From: Whalleya microplaca
Taxonomy: Eukaryota; Ascomycota; Sordariomycetes; Xylariales; Xylariaceae
Reading direction: 5' to 3'
DNA: 64,000 nt
Assembly: GCA_022497155.1 (NCBI GenBank)
Contig: MU385763.1
Coordinates: 248,001-312,000, forward strand
Every line of letters begins with the position of its first letter. Position 1 is the first letter of the stretch. A model generated the notes under the pieces. It was not told where the DNA came from. It made no database searches and was given only the letters and a program-made list of their open reading frames with translations. This document shows positions 1-11,084 of this stretch, piece by piece. Made by a program: the position numbers and the translations under genes.

Positions 1-838
1 CGCTGATGCACTCCGTAGGCAACTCCCCATACTCCAACTCCTCCGTCTCCCCAAACGCGTGGCCAACTCCGCCCGCCCCCTTAAACCCCCTCGCGTAGAC
101 CGGCACGCCCAGCACGATCTTGCATGGCGGAACCCCATTCGCGATCAGGTACTCGACCCCACGATGTCCCGAGCTCGGACTCCTAACCCGTGCGCCGTCG
201 TCCACAGGCGGGTACAGCTGCGCGGCGTGCCCGCAGGTCTCCGTCCACGGCCCGTGGAAATCGTACGCCATGAGGTTCACGGCATCCAAGAGCGGCGCCG
301 CGGCGCCGAAATCAATGTGCCGCAGACACCCGCCCGCGTCCGCGGGCAGCGCCGATGTCAGCAGGTACCGCGGCGCGGGGAGGGCGTCGCGCAGAGCGCG
401 CAGCAGGGCCGTGTAGTCGGCGCCCTCGCGCGGGGAGGAGGGGTGTTCCCAGTCGACGTCCACGCCGTCGAGGCCGTGCGCGTCGACGAAGGCGCGGATG
501 GAGCGTGCCAGGGTCGCGCGGGCGGTAGGGTTGGAGGCTAAGGCCGGGAAGGAGGCGCTGTTGGCGCCACCGCCGCCGAGAGAGACGAGCGTCCGGAGGT
601 GTGGGTGCGCTTGCTTGAGCTGTGCGAGGGCTGCCAGACAGCCCTGCGTGTTATCCGCGGAGATGGCGGTGTCGGCGTGCGAGTCGAGGGGGCGGAGCGT
701 CCCGTCGGGGTTCACGAGGACGAAGGCGTAGAAGACGCGCGTGATGCAGTCTACTTGGAGCGCGGAGGGCGCGAGGCCCCGGTATATGCGCCAGCTGGGG
801 TAGTAGACGTCGTTGACGAGGGGGGGAATATGGGACAT
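1..838 (-). CDS. GH18 chitinase, intracellular type (3' end outside window)
   Basis: Glycoside hydrolase family 18 enzyme, expected to hydrolyse beta-1,4 linkages of chitin. The reverse strand is open without introns for 279 codons from an ATG at 838 to the window edge. The N-terminus runs straight into the first barrel strand (VYYPSWRIY, residues 11-19), with no signal peptide, as in intracellular subgroup-A fungal chitinases. SLGGGG at 86-91 is the SxGG element, and DGVDVDWE at 124-131 is the complete DxxDxDxE catalytic motif with E131 as acid/base. LMAYDFHGPW follows at the expected position for the substrate-contacting strand. About the last quarter of the barrel is missing because of the window edge, not a break. 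GC content is much higher than in the flanking spacer. The family is certain; the subgroup is inferred from the missing signal peptide. Confidence 0.93.
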   Translation of the reverse strand, partial: MSHIPPLVNDVYYPSWRIYRGLAPSALQVDCITRVFYAFVLVNPDGTLRPLDSHADTAISADNTQGCLAALAQLKQAHPHLRTLVSLGGGGANSASFPALASNPTARATLARSIRAFVDAHGLDGVDVDWEHPSSPREGADYTALLRALRDALPAPRYLLTSALPADAGGCLRHIDFGAAAPLLDAVNLMAYDFHGPWTETCGHAAQLYPPVDDGARVRSPSSGHRGVEYLIANGVPPCKIVLGVPVYARGFKGAGGVGHAFGETEELEYGELPTECIS

Positions 839-3593
839 GGTGGAACAACCCCGTTTAACTAGGAGATGCGGATGTGGTGGGAAGAGACTAGACCTTGGAG
901 ATAGCCTACAGGTCAGTGGGGCCTTGGGAGAGTTATGGTCGCGTGGGTAGTGATCTTTTCGTGACGTTCGACCTTGAATTCTTTCCAAAGCTCTCGACTC
1001 TTTAAGCTCAGAGTTCTGCCAAGGTGTATTGTGTTCTCGGTGTAATCACTCAAAGTCGGAATAGCTCCAAGGGACAAGACGCGATATGATTCGAGACGTA
1101 AAGGGCTCGGCTGGTAGATGATGTCTAGCCCTGTGAACTCGTGGTTCCTGTGACTTCACTCAACGCTCCGCTTTCCAATCTCATAGGGGCGGAATGTCAC
1201 TGTAACCAGTAGTTTAGTGACCTGATAGTCAAGATGTGCGTCTTGCGATATCGTTTAGTTTTGGGGTTGAAATGAAGTTGAAAGCCACATCAGCGAAGCC
1301 GCAGGCTGTACGACCTGACGCTGCTCAATCCAACAAGAGGAATCCTTACTAATACTGATGTGCCCCGTTAATAGCATAGAACCTCATCTGCCCATCTTCA
1401 TGTATTCAGAGACAGCGAAGTCCGTTTATACCTGCTGCCATCCATGTTACTTTCACTTCGTCGAACGACAAGGGCGTGAGTAGCGAGGTTCTCTTTTATA
1501 TCATCAGGCGAGGATAGTGGATTGCTTGACTATCTCGGGTATCAACAACCGTAGCATTGGCCTAGGCTGAGTTTAGTGGCCTATCAACTCTGAGCTGCTA
1601 GGGTACGTTTGTTGGTGTTGGATCCAGTAGAGACGGCCAAGGACCTGCGATAGATGGGAAAATGCATAGTTTGAAGCGGTCACTTCGTAGTTTCTCTGAG
1701 CCCTTGGTCTCAAAAAGTCTGTCATGTAATACTACATATTCCTCAATTATCAGGATCTTAGGTCCAAGTATACCGTGCACATCCGTGTCCCTAGTGTAAG
1801 AGCATATTTATAACTCATGCTGGAATAAATATACTTGAATTTCTTTTTCGGTATCGTATAGTTTCGGATCAATGGGAGCATCGATATATTTCCGGGTATT
1901 CGCCCCAGGACTCTGATCCATATCTTCCATCATGTCTTTACCTTCAAGCGCGAGATGGCAGATATGAGTAATACGGGTTGACGAGGGTTGATCGGAGCGC
2001 AGAACGGGCCCACACGGGAGAGAGTAGTGAATATCGTATAGTCGTGTGCCTTTAGTCATGCCAACCTGTAAGCATAGGGAGGACAATGCCATAAAGGATA
2101 CAAGCAACTCTGATATAAACAAGGCCTTCTTCAATATGGAATTTATTGTGTAATTACTTTAATGGCCTCTCTCATAGTGTTAGAACAACAGCCTCGTAAA
2201 ATAAAGTAGCAAGCTCGAGATTTTTGGCCACCCAATCCTAGGATGTTATTTCAAGATTAGGATAGAGAGTGACGAAATGTTATTGGACGTCCTGCATGTG
2301 GCTCAGATGGGGTATCATTAATCCCCCTGGTGATGTTGTTGCTCGGGGTTCATATCTTATGACTACTAATATAACTCTAGAGATCCCCCAGCGTATAGAC
2401 CCTTGCCCCTTGGCAACGATCTGACCTGTTGCCCTGTAACCTTGTGACCTCCATGGTAACAAGCAACACGACTATGGCAATTAGAGCCAGTCGAGTAATG
2501 GCTGATATGTTCGCCCAAGCCTACCTAGGTATGTTATAACAACAGGATAAACGTTCACAACGGAGAAATCTTTTGACACCAAGGTTTAAATTCATCAAGG
2601 TGCCTTAGGTCAAGCGCTTTACGCGTCCTTTCGCCTACATTTATCACGGCCGAGTCAGATATCAAGCCATGGTGAGTGCCTTCCGAGTTTTGCAGAGCAG
2701 CAGTCATCAATATCTATTTGCCACACTAGTTACAGCAAACAAGATACAATATAGAAGTGAATGAGTCACCCATACAAAAGGAGGTAGGTACCTAGCTTGA
2801 AGCATCGCCAGATTAGGAACTTGCCAAATGGTAATATACAATAGGCACTGCGCAATAGGTATATTCTAGCCACAATGTCAAATCTAATTCCTGCAATTCT
2901 ATATCTGTTCATACCTCAACTCTATACATCTTTCTTTTTCCCCTTCCTTCCTAAATAACATCCATCACAAAACTTGACTTGACAACATTTCTGATTCTTC
3001 CCTTAGGCATACTGAGTTGCAAGGAGTACCCTGGCTCTATCTGCATTTGATCATCTAGTCAATAGATTAAGTTGTCTCTACCTTTTGAACATCTTCCACA
3101 TCTCGACATTTCCTCCCTTCCAACAACATCTACTTTTCAACATCCTCTTTCTTCAGGAATCACAATAGGCGAATTGAAACAGACAGGTCCGTATCTCAAT
3201 TTCGCGGCCTTCGACCACCTTGAAATTGTTCCATTTCCTCTACAACTTGCAAGAAGTGCACTCCTTACGACTCCTAACCCCCGGCTATTCCTGTTTGACA
3301 TCACCTTAGATCTCTCTCTGCATAGTCAACCCTGATAGACTATGATAGGGTTCTCCTTTACGATCTCCTGTGCATCTACATCGAGACCGATTGAGGAGAC
3401 TTTCCAAGGGCCCACAATTGGTCATTCGTGAGGTCGATAGTTCAAGGTTCAAGCTACCTGTCCTTGTTCTTGATAAAGTTCTGTCACAACCAGGATTTTT
3501 GACGTTTGTTCTGGTCTCGTGACCAGACCAGGAATCATTCCTGTCCCAAGTCAACTGTCATCTTGAGTTCGCTTCTTGCTCTCCATATCCACT
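839..3593. other. Intergenic spacer, chitinase to chitin-synthase-like gene
   Basis: This AT-rich spacer lies between divergently transcribed genes. The last 650 bases before the chitin-synthase-like ATG become pyrimidine-rich (C/T tracts around 2935-2955 and 3070-3140), typical of a fungal promoter and 5' leader. Apart from one weak reverse-strand reading frame near 1.8-2.1 kb, I see no supportable gene. Confidence 0.6.
1808..2134 (-). CDS. Doubtful small ORF with signal-like N-terminus
   Basis: A 108-codon reverse-strand frame starts with a Lys-Lys plus hydrophobic stretch that could act as a signal peptide (residues 1-23), followed by a polar region with three cysteines. It matches no family I recognise, has weak coding composition and sits in AT-rich spacer. 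It is listed because small secreted proteins are easily missed in fungi. It may equally be a chance frame or one exon of a degraded gene. Confidence 0.15.
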   Translation of the reverse strand: MKKALFISELLVSFMALSSLCLQVGMTKGTRLYDIHYSLPCGPVLRSDQPSSTRITHICHLALEGKDMMEDMDQSPGANTRKYIDAPIDPKLYDTEKEIQVYLFQHEL

Positions 3594-6006
3594 ATGAATA
3601 TGGGGGACTATTATGACTCTAGTAGCGACTGGGACGTCTTTGAAACGTCTCGGTTCGTCCCAACTCCACCCACCCAAGCTTCAGAGGTATGTAAAGTTTC
3701 TTGTTGATAACGAAATTTGCTTCTAATGACTGCCAATAGATAGGAGCTACTTTCTCTGGGGATAGCTTGGCTACTTCGCCAGAGGAAGGCGGAACTACGC
3801 ATAGAGGTCCTCGCCCTACAAGACCACCAAGACCCGACGAGTCGTTCACGGCTCCTCGTATTACTGGCTATTCTGAACCTCAAATTGCGGCTCGACCAGC
3901 AAATGTTGTACCTGGATGGTCTGTCAGTGTCAGAGACATGTCCGTACATGGAGTGTCAAGATTCTCTCCCCGAAGATATGAACTTTTAACGCCTCCTCAT
4001 CCCCTCTCTCAACGCGCATTAGTACCTCAGGGGCCGATACGCCAGATATTTGAGGCGTCTATGCAGCCTCCAGCATTCAAGAGAGGAAAGCCTTCAATCG
4101 TGGTGAACGTGAAGGTGGATAATGACCTTATTGAAAAGGGCAACAGAAAGGTTGCCTTTCACAAGTATGTGGTCATATCGGTCTTGGTCACAATAAAGTG
4201 AGCGTTCAATCTCTATATCATCGTACGTAAAGCTAACGAATGCAGTTCCGTGCTCATCTTCACGACCTGGAAGTGGCCTGAACATCATTACGCCTACGTC
4301 CCAGTCGTCATTTTGCCATTCGTTTTGAACTGCATCATGATCGTCAATGTTCTAGCCTGGCACTTGCAGAATTTAGCCGAAACACCAAAGCAGATCAGGC
4401 CTCCGAGCCCCGAGTCTATGGTGATGCTCATGCCTTGCTACAACGAGTCGCCCGAAGAGTGTATCAAGTCGCTCGACTCTCTTGTCAATCAAGTTGGCAT
4501 CGATCAACACAAGAAAGCCATCCTGGTCATTTGCGATGGCAGGGTTCGTGGTCATGGCATGGTGAAAACTACCGCTGAGTACCTCAGCGAGGACATCTTG
4601 GTCGACCGATCTCACCGTAAGACAATCGCAAAAGCATATACCGGATGGGATGGCCGACAAGTGGGCATCGAAATCTTTAATGGTAGATACAAGGGTATCC
4701 CGTACTTCTGTATTATCAAGGCACAGAACCAGGGCAAACGAGACAGCCTGATCATCTGCCGGACGCTTCTTCACAACTTCAACGAACGCGCCAACCGTCA
4801 GTTGATTAGTTTCCACCCAAGACTCTTCATGCGGATGAATCAATTTCTACGAGAAGATGCGAAGATGGACCACGTCGAGCTGCTCATTGGAATGGACGCT
4901 AACACCGTCTTTGGCGCCGACACGATCTACAGGCTTGTGGAGGAGTCCCATTATCCCGGAACTCTAGGTGTTGGCGGGTCTATTGCTGTCGATTTCTCCC
5001 ACGGGAATTGGAACTTCTGGTCTCTTTACCAATCGGCCGAGTACAATATCTCGCAGGGGCTGCGACGCCTTCACCAGAGCGTTGTCACTCATAAGGTGAA
5101 CTATCTCCCCGGATGTTGCCAGTTACTTCGTGTGTGCGAGGAGACATGCGGAGATGACCTTCTCAGGAAGTTCGGCTACTACCCCTTGCCCGCCGATGGC
5201 CTCATGAAGCGTATCCTTGCCTGTGCGTCCGAGGACAACAATCACACATGCATGATGCTCATGGGATCCAAAGAAATCCGTACTAGGCAGGCTTTAAAAG
5301 CCTACGCTTATACCGACGTACCTCGTTCGCTACCGGTATTCCTTTGCCAGCGCCGCCGATGGAGTCTCGGGGAGTTGGCCAACGACGTGATGTTGCTCCT
5401 GAAGGCGCCAAGTTCCTTCAGCATCTGGGAACGATTCCAAGCGTTGACCGACATTTTGGTGTGGTCTCTCAATCCATTCATTATGGCAGGACTGGTCTGC
5501 ACGGTCTACACCCTGATGTGTAAGTTTGCCTCATCTTTCTAATTGATACTGGTTGCGGAAACGTACTAACAACTGCCGCAGACCAACCCCATTGGGCCAT
5601 CATTACAACTCTCTGCGTTATGCTCGTGCCTCTTTGCTATCATATCTCCATGGCTATCTGGCTGTCACTTAACATGCTCGAGCGCTGCCAGTTCCTCCTA
5701 GGCCTGGCTCTCTTTACCGTCTGCAGCCCTTTCATGAATATCGTTGTGATGATCTATGCTTGCATCAACATGGATAACTTTGGCTGGGGAAAGACGCGCA
5801 AGGTTGTTACTGAGAAGAAGATGAGAATCACAACAAGCGAGCACGCACCCGAAATGTACGGTTACGGTACGATGGCAGGTGGCAACAATTCGGTGCAGAC
5901 TACGTCCTTCCCTAACCCTGTCCAGAACCGGGCAAAGAGCAGCCAGGTGGAATTCGTTGCTGCCCAGCGCCGTCATGCGCGCAGAGATCGTTTGCCTATC
6001 ATCTAG
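3594..6006 (+). CDS. Chitin-synthase-like GT2 glycosyltransferase
   Basis: Membrane processive family-2 glycosyltransferase, expected to use UDP-GlcNAc to make chitin or a related polymer at the plasma membrane. Four exons, 3594-3686, 3740-4197, 4246-5519 and 5582-6006, close in phase to give 749 residues. A disordered Pro/Arg-rich N-terminus of about 150 residues precedes transmembrane segments near 170-225. The catalytic set is complete: CDGR (D281), GMDANT (D401), SED (E513-D514, the EDR-equivalent acceptor site) and QRRRW at 552-556. At least three C-terminal helices follow, ending at a NFGWGKTR motif like the SWGxTR end of class IV-VII chitin synthases. The donor after 3686 and the CTAAC branch site at 4232-4236 are textbook. 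It lacks the myosin or cytochrome-b5 modules of classes V/VII and is shorter, so the class is left open. Chitin synthase-like is strongly supported; the exact product is inferred. Confidence 0.9.
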
Positions 6007-7724
6007 CGCTGCTCATAGCTGAAGACTATGTGGACTTTGGGGTATTTGCTTAGCATATTCGGAATTTGAGAGGAACATGGGGGTTTTAATCGCGAGGCGG
6101 TTTTATATTATATTCACTAAGAGGTGCACACAAATGATGGAGCATGATCCTGGGAAGCCAGCATGCACTAGACTGCTGGGCGATCTTCGGGAGCAAAGAT
6201 CGGGCTGCGAGGAAGTTGTGAGGAAAAGCCCAATATATATCCAGCAGAGCTCAGCAAAATGAACATAATTCTAAGGATACAGATTTTGGGGCCTAGGTAC
6301 CAACCGTGATTAAGAATAGGTCTTGACTATAAATTCTTGTGATATCTTCAACATATGAACCTGCAAGGCGCTAGGCGCGCTTGATTAAGTAGCAATTAAT
6401 GCGTATCCGCCTCCTTTACTTCTCAGTTTCCTGGTACAAGTGCTTGTATGTGAACCTCACAGTGGTGTAATGTTGTCGTGTACATGATTCCTAGCTAGAA
6501 TCTTCAGCGAAATTGTGCTAATTCCTACGTATTTGCCAACCTCTACCGATAAATGCTCGCCCAGACCGAGTGCGTGAAAGCGGATGGTCGTTGGTACTAT
6601 TCGCTTAAGCGAATATAAGATGCGAGTCTTTGACATCGCGGCTTATCACGGCTTCGGAGCACCTCCGGGACATTCCTAAGCGGCAGATTATGGATAATAG
6701 TCGACCGATCTAGGAACCAAGCACACGCATACTCGGCCAAGATCACTTATTTTCCTATGATCATAACTCTACTCGCCATGGGTTAGGTCGTGATCACAGC
6801 TGCAGTGAGTAATAAAGCGAGTTAGGTTCGATTCCTGACAGCGCTATATGGTTATTCGCTTTGTTAGCTCATCTGGTAGCGCTGTCAGCTACGGTCGCCC
6901 CGCTGCAGACGGAGGTGCAGGGTTCGATCCCGCCTCTGACCTCGTTACGACGGAGTGACTTCGAGGTTTTCCCTGTATTTGGAATAAAGAAAGGTGCGAG
7001 GGCGCACCAACTTGTTATATAGACGAGCGGATGGGTTAAAAGTAAAGTTAGGTTCGATTCCTAACAGCGCTATATGGTTATTCGCTTTGTTAGCTCATCT
7101 ATCACCTGCGGGCTTTAAGGTTAGCGCAGAGTCCCTGCTGCATGGATGTTGCGTTAGTGGCGTCAGTTAGCGGTGCAAGATCCGACGAGGTCTCAATTTT
7201 CTCCTCTGCACTTCGGGTGCTGATTGGTGCGCATAACAGGAACTTCTACGTTGAGTGATCGAGTTAATCGAGCCCTCAAGAGCTTAGAGCCCGCTTAGAC
7301 GACTTAGATCGGAAGCTATCGAGGAACCAGCCGCATTTCAGAGAGCCTCCATCTCAAGCGCTACGGGCCGGCGTGTGTAGCCTTGGCTTTAAATTGCTAT
7401 GTACTACCGTTGCACACGTGCTATAGTCGTAGTTTAATTGATGACCTGATCTCAAGAGGGGCTTGAGTCCTTGGGGAAGAGAATGGGGAACTGTGGGGGG
7501 CTCTATGGGGGTTACACCTTTTGCGGAGGTTGAACCTACGCAAGGTTGCTAGGATTATTTGTAAAGCTTAACTATGACCATTGTGCGCTTTTATGTGTGC
7601 GGACTGATGCCGGAGACGAGGCGGCGAATACTATCTCATGATTTAAGCTACATAATTGGTCTTAGCAACGCTGACCGCTGCAGGATTACCATGTTGGCTC
7701 AAGACTAGTGTTGCCCATTCGGTC
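6007..7724. other. Intergenic spacer containing Pol III-type repeat
   Basis: No protein gene is visible. The spacer holds the duplicated element with tRNA-like A and B boxes described separately and a short GGTGCG/CGCACC inverted repeat near 6991-7006. The remainder is unstructured as far as I can see. Confidence 0.6.
6821..7100 (+). repeat. Two direct copies of a 54-bp tRNA-related repeat
   Basis: Positions 6821-6874 and 7047-7100 are the same 54-base sequence with a single G/A difference. Each copy carries a tRNA T-arm-like GGTTCGATTCC and, near its end, a D-arm-like TTAGCTCATCT. In the first copy the D-arm continues into a full A box, TAGCTCATCTGG at 6865-6876, and a B box, GGTTCGATCCC at 6921-6931, lies 45 nt downstream. 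This is the spacing of an internal RNA polymerase III promoter. The acceptor stem does not pair, so it is not a working tRNA; a tRNA-derived SINE or a broken tandem tRNA fits better. Confidence 0.5.
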
Positions 7725-7732
7725 TATATAAA
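7725..7732 (+). promoter_or_regulatory. TATA box of sugar transporter
   Basis: TATATAAA stands 206 bp upstream of the transporter ATG and is followed by a repeat-bearing, stop-rich leader. This is the best-placed core promoter element for that gene. Confidence 0.6.
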
Positions 7733-7792
7733 GACACGGGATGCACCCTCTTCGTAGACATCTCGTCGATCTTATTCTCACAGTCGTCACAC

Positions 7793-7887
7793 ACAGTTAC
7801 AGTTTTTACAAACAGTTACAGTCTTAACGAACAGTTACGATCTTCACGAATACTCACGGTCTTTACGCAGTCACAGTATTCACGAGC
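7793..7887 (+). repeat. Five 19-bp periodic units in transporter leader
   Basis: Five consecutive degenerate units of exactly 19 bp start at 7793, 7812, 7831, 7850 and 7869. Each follows the pattern ACAGTTACNGTCTTNACGA. They lie between the TATA box and the start codon and so probably sit in the transcribed leader of the sugar transporter. Confidence 0.6.
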
Positions 7888-7937
7888 AGAATACTCGCTA
7901 ACAATTACATTGCACATTGCTATATGCACACATTACA

Positions 7938-9895
7938 ATGGAGAGACTCCCTGGCCTCAATGTGGCTAACTTCCTCGAGAAGCGCCAGCTCCTGATTGCT
8001 ATCAACTCCATAGCAGCCCTGGTACGTATGATAACCTCTCGCGCTGGGAGTTGATCCGAGTGCACCCTTTCTCAAGGATGATAGCGAACTGTCTTCTAGT
8101 TTGAGGAACCTAGACTGACGTGATACATATAGTCAATTTTCTTCTTCGGCTATGACCAAGGTATGATGGGCGGCGTGAACAACGCCAAGGACTATATTGA
8201 TCTCATGGGCTTTGGTTATGTTGATCCGGTCTCCAAGGCCCCAGTGATCACGGACAGCTTACTTCAAGGAGGTATCATCGCAATATATTACCTTGGCACG
8301 CTTATCGGCTGTTTGTTCGGGGGTTGGGTTGGCGACAAGGTTGGTAGAATTAAGACTATTGCCATAGGAGCACTGTGGGCTGTCGTGGGAGCTGCCTTGC
8401 AGTGCTCGGCCATGAACCATAACTGGATGATCTGCGGTAAGTTTTGGCGAATCTCACTTACGCTTCGAGGCTAATCCTATGTAGCTCGGGCAGTCAACGG
8501 TATTGGCACTGGTGTCCTGAATGCGATTATTCCTGTCTGGTAAGTAGTTCTCTCTAGTGTCACATATACTTGCGCTTCTTCAGACATCTGTTGGTGAACA
8601 ACAATCTAACGCGATCCTGGTGTAGGGCAACCGAGACGGCGGAACACACATCAAGAGGCCAGTTCATCGCCATCGAATTTACTCTGAACATCTTTGGCGT
8701 TGTCGTTGCATATTGGCTCGAGTTCGGTTTGTCATTCATCGACGACGGCAACTCTACATTCCGCTGGAGGTTTCCAATCGGTTTCCAGATCATACCACTC
8801 TTAGTACTCCTAGCGGCAGTCTGGTTTTTCCCAGAGTCCCCCAGGTGGTTGGTCAAGGAGGGTAGGGTTGAGGAGGCGCGATATATCTTGCGTCGCCTTC
8901 GAGGATCGACTGGGCAGGATGCCGAAAGAGCCGACCTAGAGCTGAAGGACATCAGCAACATCGTTGCGCTAGAGAACAAAGAGTCCAAGACGAACTCCTA
9001 TCTGCACATGCTATTCGGCATCGGTTCTGGCGAACTGCACACTGGTCGACGAGTGCAGCTGGTTATCTGGTTACAAGTCCTCCAGGAATGGGTCGGTATC
9101 GCCGGGGTCACCGTCTACGCGCCCACCATATTCCGTCTCGCCGGGTTTGACACGATTAAAAGCCAGTGGATTAGCGGGTTGAACAACATTTTCTACATGT
9201 TCGCTACGCTTATCTGCGTCTTTACTCTGGACCGCATCGGGAGAAGGTGGACTCTCTATTGGGGCGCGGTCGGTCAGGGTATTGCGATGTTCCTCGCCGG
9301 GGCCTTTTCTCAGCTGGGCCAAGAAGCTACTCGCGATGGGGACGTCAGCAAGGCAACCTCGTATGGTGCGGCGGCAGCGTCCTTTGTGTTCATCTTTACC
9401 TCGGTATTTGGCGCCACCTGGTTGACGGTGCCTTGGTTATACCCTGCCGAGATTTTTCCTCTGCAGGTCCGGGCCAAGGGAAATGCCTGGGGTGTTGTCG
9501 GATGGAGCATTGGAAACGGGTGGTTGACCTTGCTTTGTCCTGTCATGTTTGCCAGTAAGTGTTCATTTCACCCTCCTTGTAGAAATGTGATCTGACATCT
9601 ATTAGATCTCGGCGCCAACACTCTGTATATCTTCGGTGCGTTCAACGCACTTGCCATTCCAATCGTATGGGCTTTCTACCCCGAATCCAACCAACGGACG
9701 CTCGAGGAGATGGACCTACTGTTCGCTGCGCCCACACCCTGGGTCTGGGATGCTGAGAAGGAGTTCGCTCGACTGAAGGCAGAGCAGCCAGAACTCGTTC
9801 AATCAGCGAAAAGGGGCTCGCGTGTTGTTGATCCTGAGACGGGCGTACTGACACATGACGAAAAGCACGGGGAAACTAAGGAGGAGAGTGAATAA
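7938..9895 (+). CDS. MFS sugar transporter (sugar porter family)
   Basis: Twelve-helix major facilitator of the fungal sugar/H+ symporter family, expected to import a hexose, disaccharide or related polyol across the plasma membrane. Five exons (7938-8021, 8133-8436, 8485-8539, 8626-9554, 9606-9895) join in phase to 553 residues, the usual length. Family signatures visible: FGYDQGMMGG in helix 1, GGWVGDKVGR (loop 2-3 motif A), ETAEHTSRGQF after helix 4, PESPRWLVK after helix 6, QEWVGIAGVTVYAP in helix 7, DRIGRRW in loop 8-9 and PAEIFPLQVRAKG after helix 10. The C-terminal tail is hydrophilic and acidic. The tiny third exon (55 nt) is in frame and encodes the conserved helix-4 region. Substrate cannot be read from the sequence. 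A TATA box and a 19-bp repeat leader lie upstream. Transport of chitin-derived sugar is conceivable given the neighbours but is only an inference. Confidence 0.95.
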
Positions 9896-10886
9896 ATGCT
9901 GTCCTTGCATGACTGTTGCTGGAGCTCAGTCATCAGGATAAGGCTATTCCGGGGCATTGGTGCGTCGATGAATGGGATACCCTACCAGATGACTATTGCG
10001 TAATCATCTGATGAACTGCTTTTTTTTCTTTATAGATGCTCTTATACAGGTGTGGAATTAGGGGAAGGCGCCTCGGTCTGGGTTGCTATGCTTTGGGAAA
10101 CACCAATTACCCGCTAGATTGCTAAAAAGGGTACAGAGCTGCAAGAGTTGACGAAGGGTTATGATGCAAATGAATGAGGGAGAAATGAAGCCAGCGGTTT
10201 GATTAGTCGATTTCAACAGCGGATCGGGCCTCGCAGATATTGCTAGTAGATAGCTTGGCAGGACTGTAACATATGTAATAATAATCTTGTAATTGATACC
10301 GGCTTGGGGTCTTACATGTGTACTGTATGCTGGCAGCAACGTGAAATTGAAAGTAGGTAGTATTTGAGATGTCTACCAGGAAGCATAGCTTCTCCAATTT
10401 TTATTTTTAGCCAGTATTCTAGTTGGAGAAGCCGAGACGGAAGCCCTGGGCTGCCTGGGGATGAAACATTCTTGTTATTCTCGGCTGGCTTGGCATTGTT
10501 CCTTCTTGAAACAAGCTTCATTCACCCCGCAACTCCGATCTCTTGTGCAAGCTTGTCTTTATCCTACCCTAGACTAACCCCCAGATATGCCGAGTCATCA
10601 TTCTGCTTGCTCTGGAAAGTTCCGCACTCATGTATCAATCCAGCACGAGTCTAAACAGGGCACTGCATTATGAAGCTTGAATATCTTCATTATAATATCA
10701 TTATTCAATACTCCCAGTGTAATAACGTAACTCCTTAGCTCTATCACATTCCCTTAGCCCAGCATGGCATCACCACATGCTTCATCGATTCTCGACAGGC
10801 ATCGTTAGTCTATTTATCGTGTTAGACTATGGACCACAGCAGCTCAAGGAGCACACAGACTCACCAACTATGTGGCTAGGCGATAT
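9896..10886. other. Intergenic spacer, nothing clear
   Basis: This is the convergent 3' space between the sugar transporter and the small secreted peptide gene. It has a T-rich tract near 10020 and no supportable frames or repeats. Confidence 0.6.
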
Positions 10887-11084
10887 CTATTCAGACACTA
10901 TCGACTCGCCTTGAAGGGCTGCTGCACCTTCTCTGGCAGCTTCGCCTTCTTCGCCACCGTTGAACCCAATAGCACCATCACCAACCACCAAGGCCGGTGA
11001 ATAGGCGCCCAAGTTGATATTTAAGGGAGCAGCAGCAGCCAGAGCCGTAAGCGTGGCAAAAACGATAGCGAGTGCGGACTTCAT
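10887..11084 (-). CDS. Small secreted peptide, 65 aa, unknown function
   Basis: Intronless reverse-strand gene. I chose the internal ATG at 11084, not the upstream one, because it puts a perfect signal peptide at the very start: MKSALAIVFATLTALAAAAP, cleavage likely after Ala18-Ala19. The mature 46 residues begin with a hydrophobic Asn/Leu/Gly/Tyr segment (NINLGAYSPALVVGDGAI) and end in a Glu/Gly/Ala-rich acidic tail. There are no cysteines and no Lys-Arg processing site. The mature N-terminal segment looks conserved in character and resembles small secreted ascomycete proteins without assigned function; I do not know its role. It stands alone with more than 900 bp of non-coding sequence on both sides, which suits a regulated secreted product such as an effector candidate or surface peptide. 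Confidence 0.65.
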   Translation of the reverse strand: MKSALAIVFATLTALAAAAPLNINLGAYSPALVVGDGAIGFNGGEEGEAAREGAAALQGESIVSE

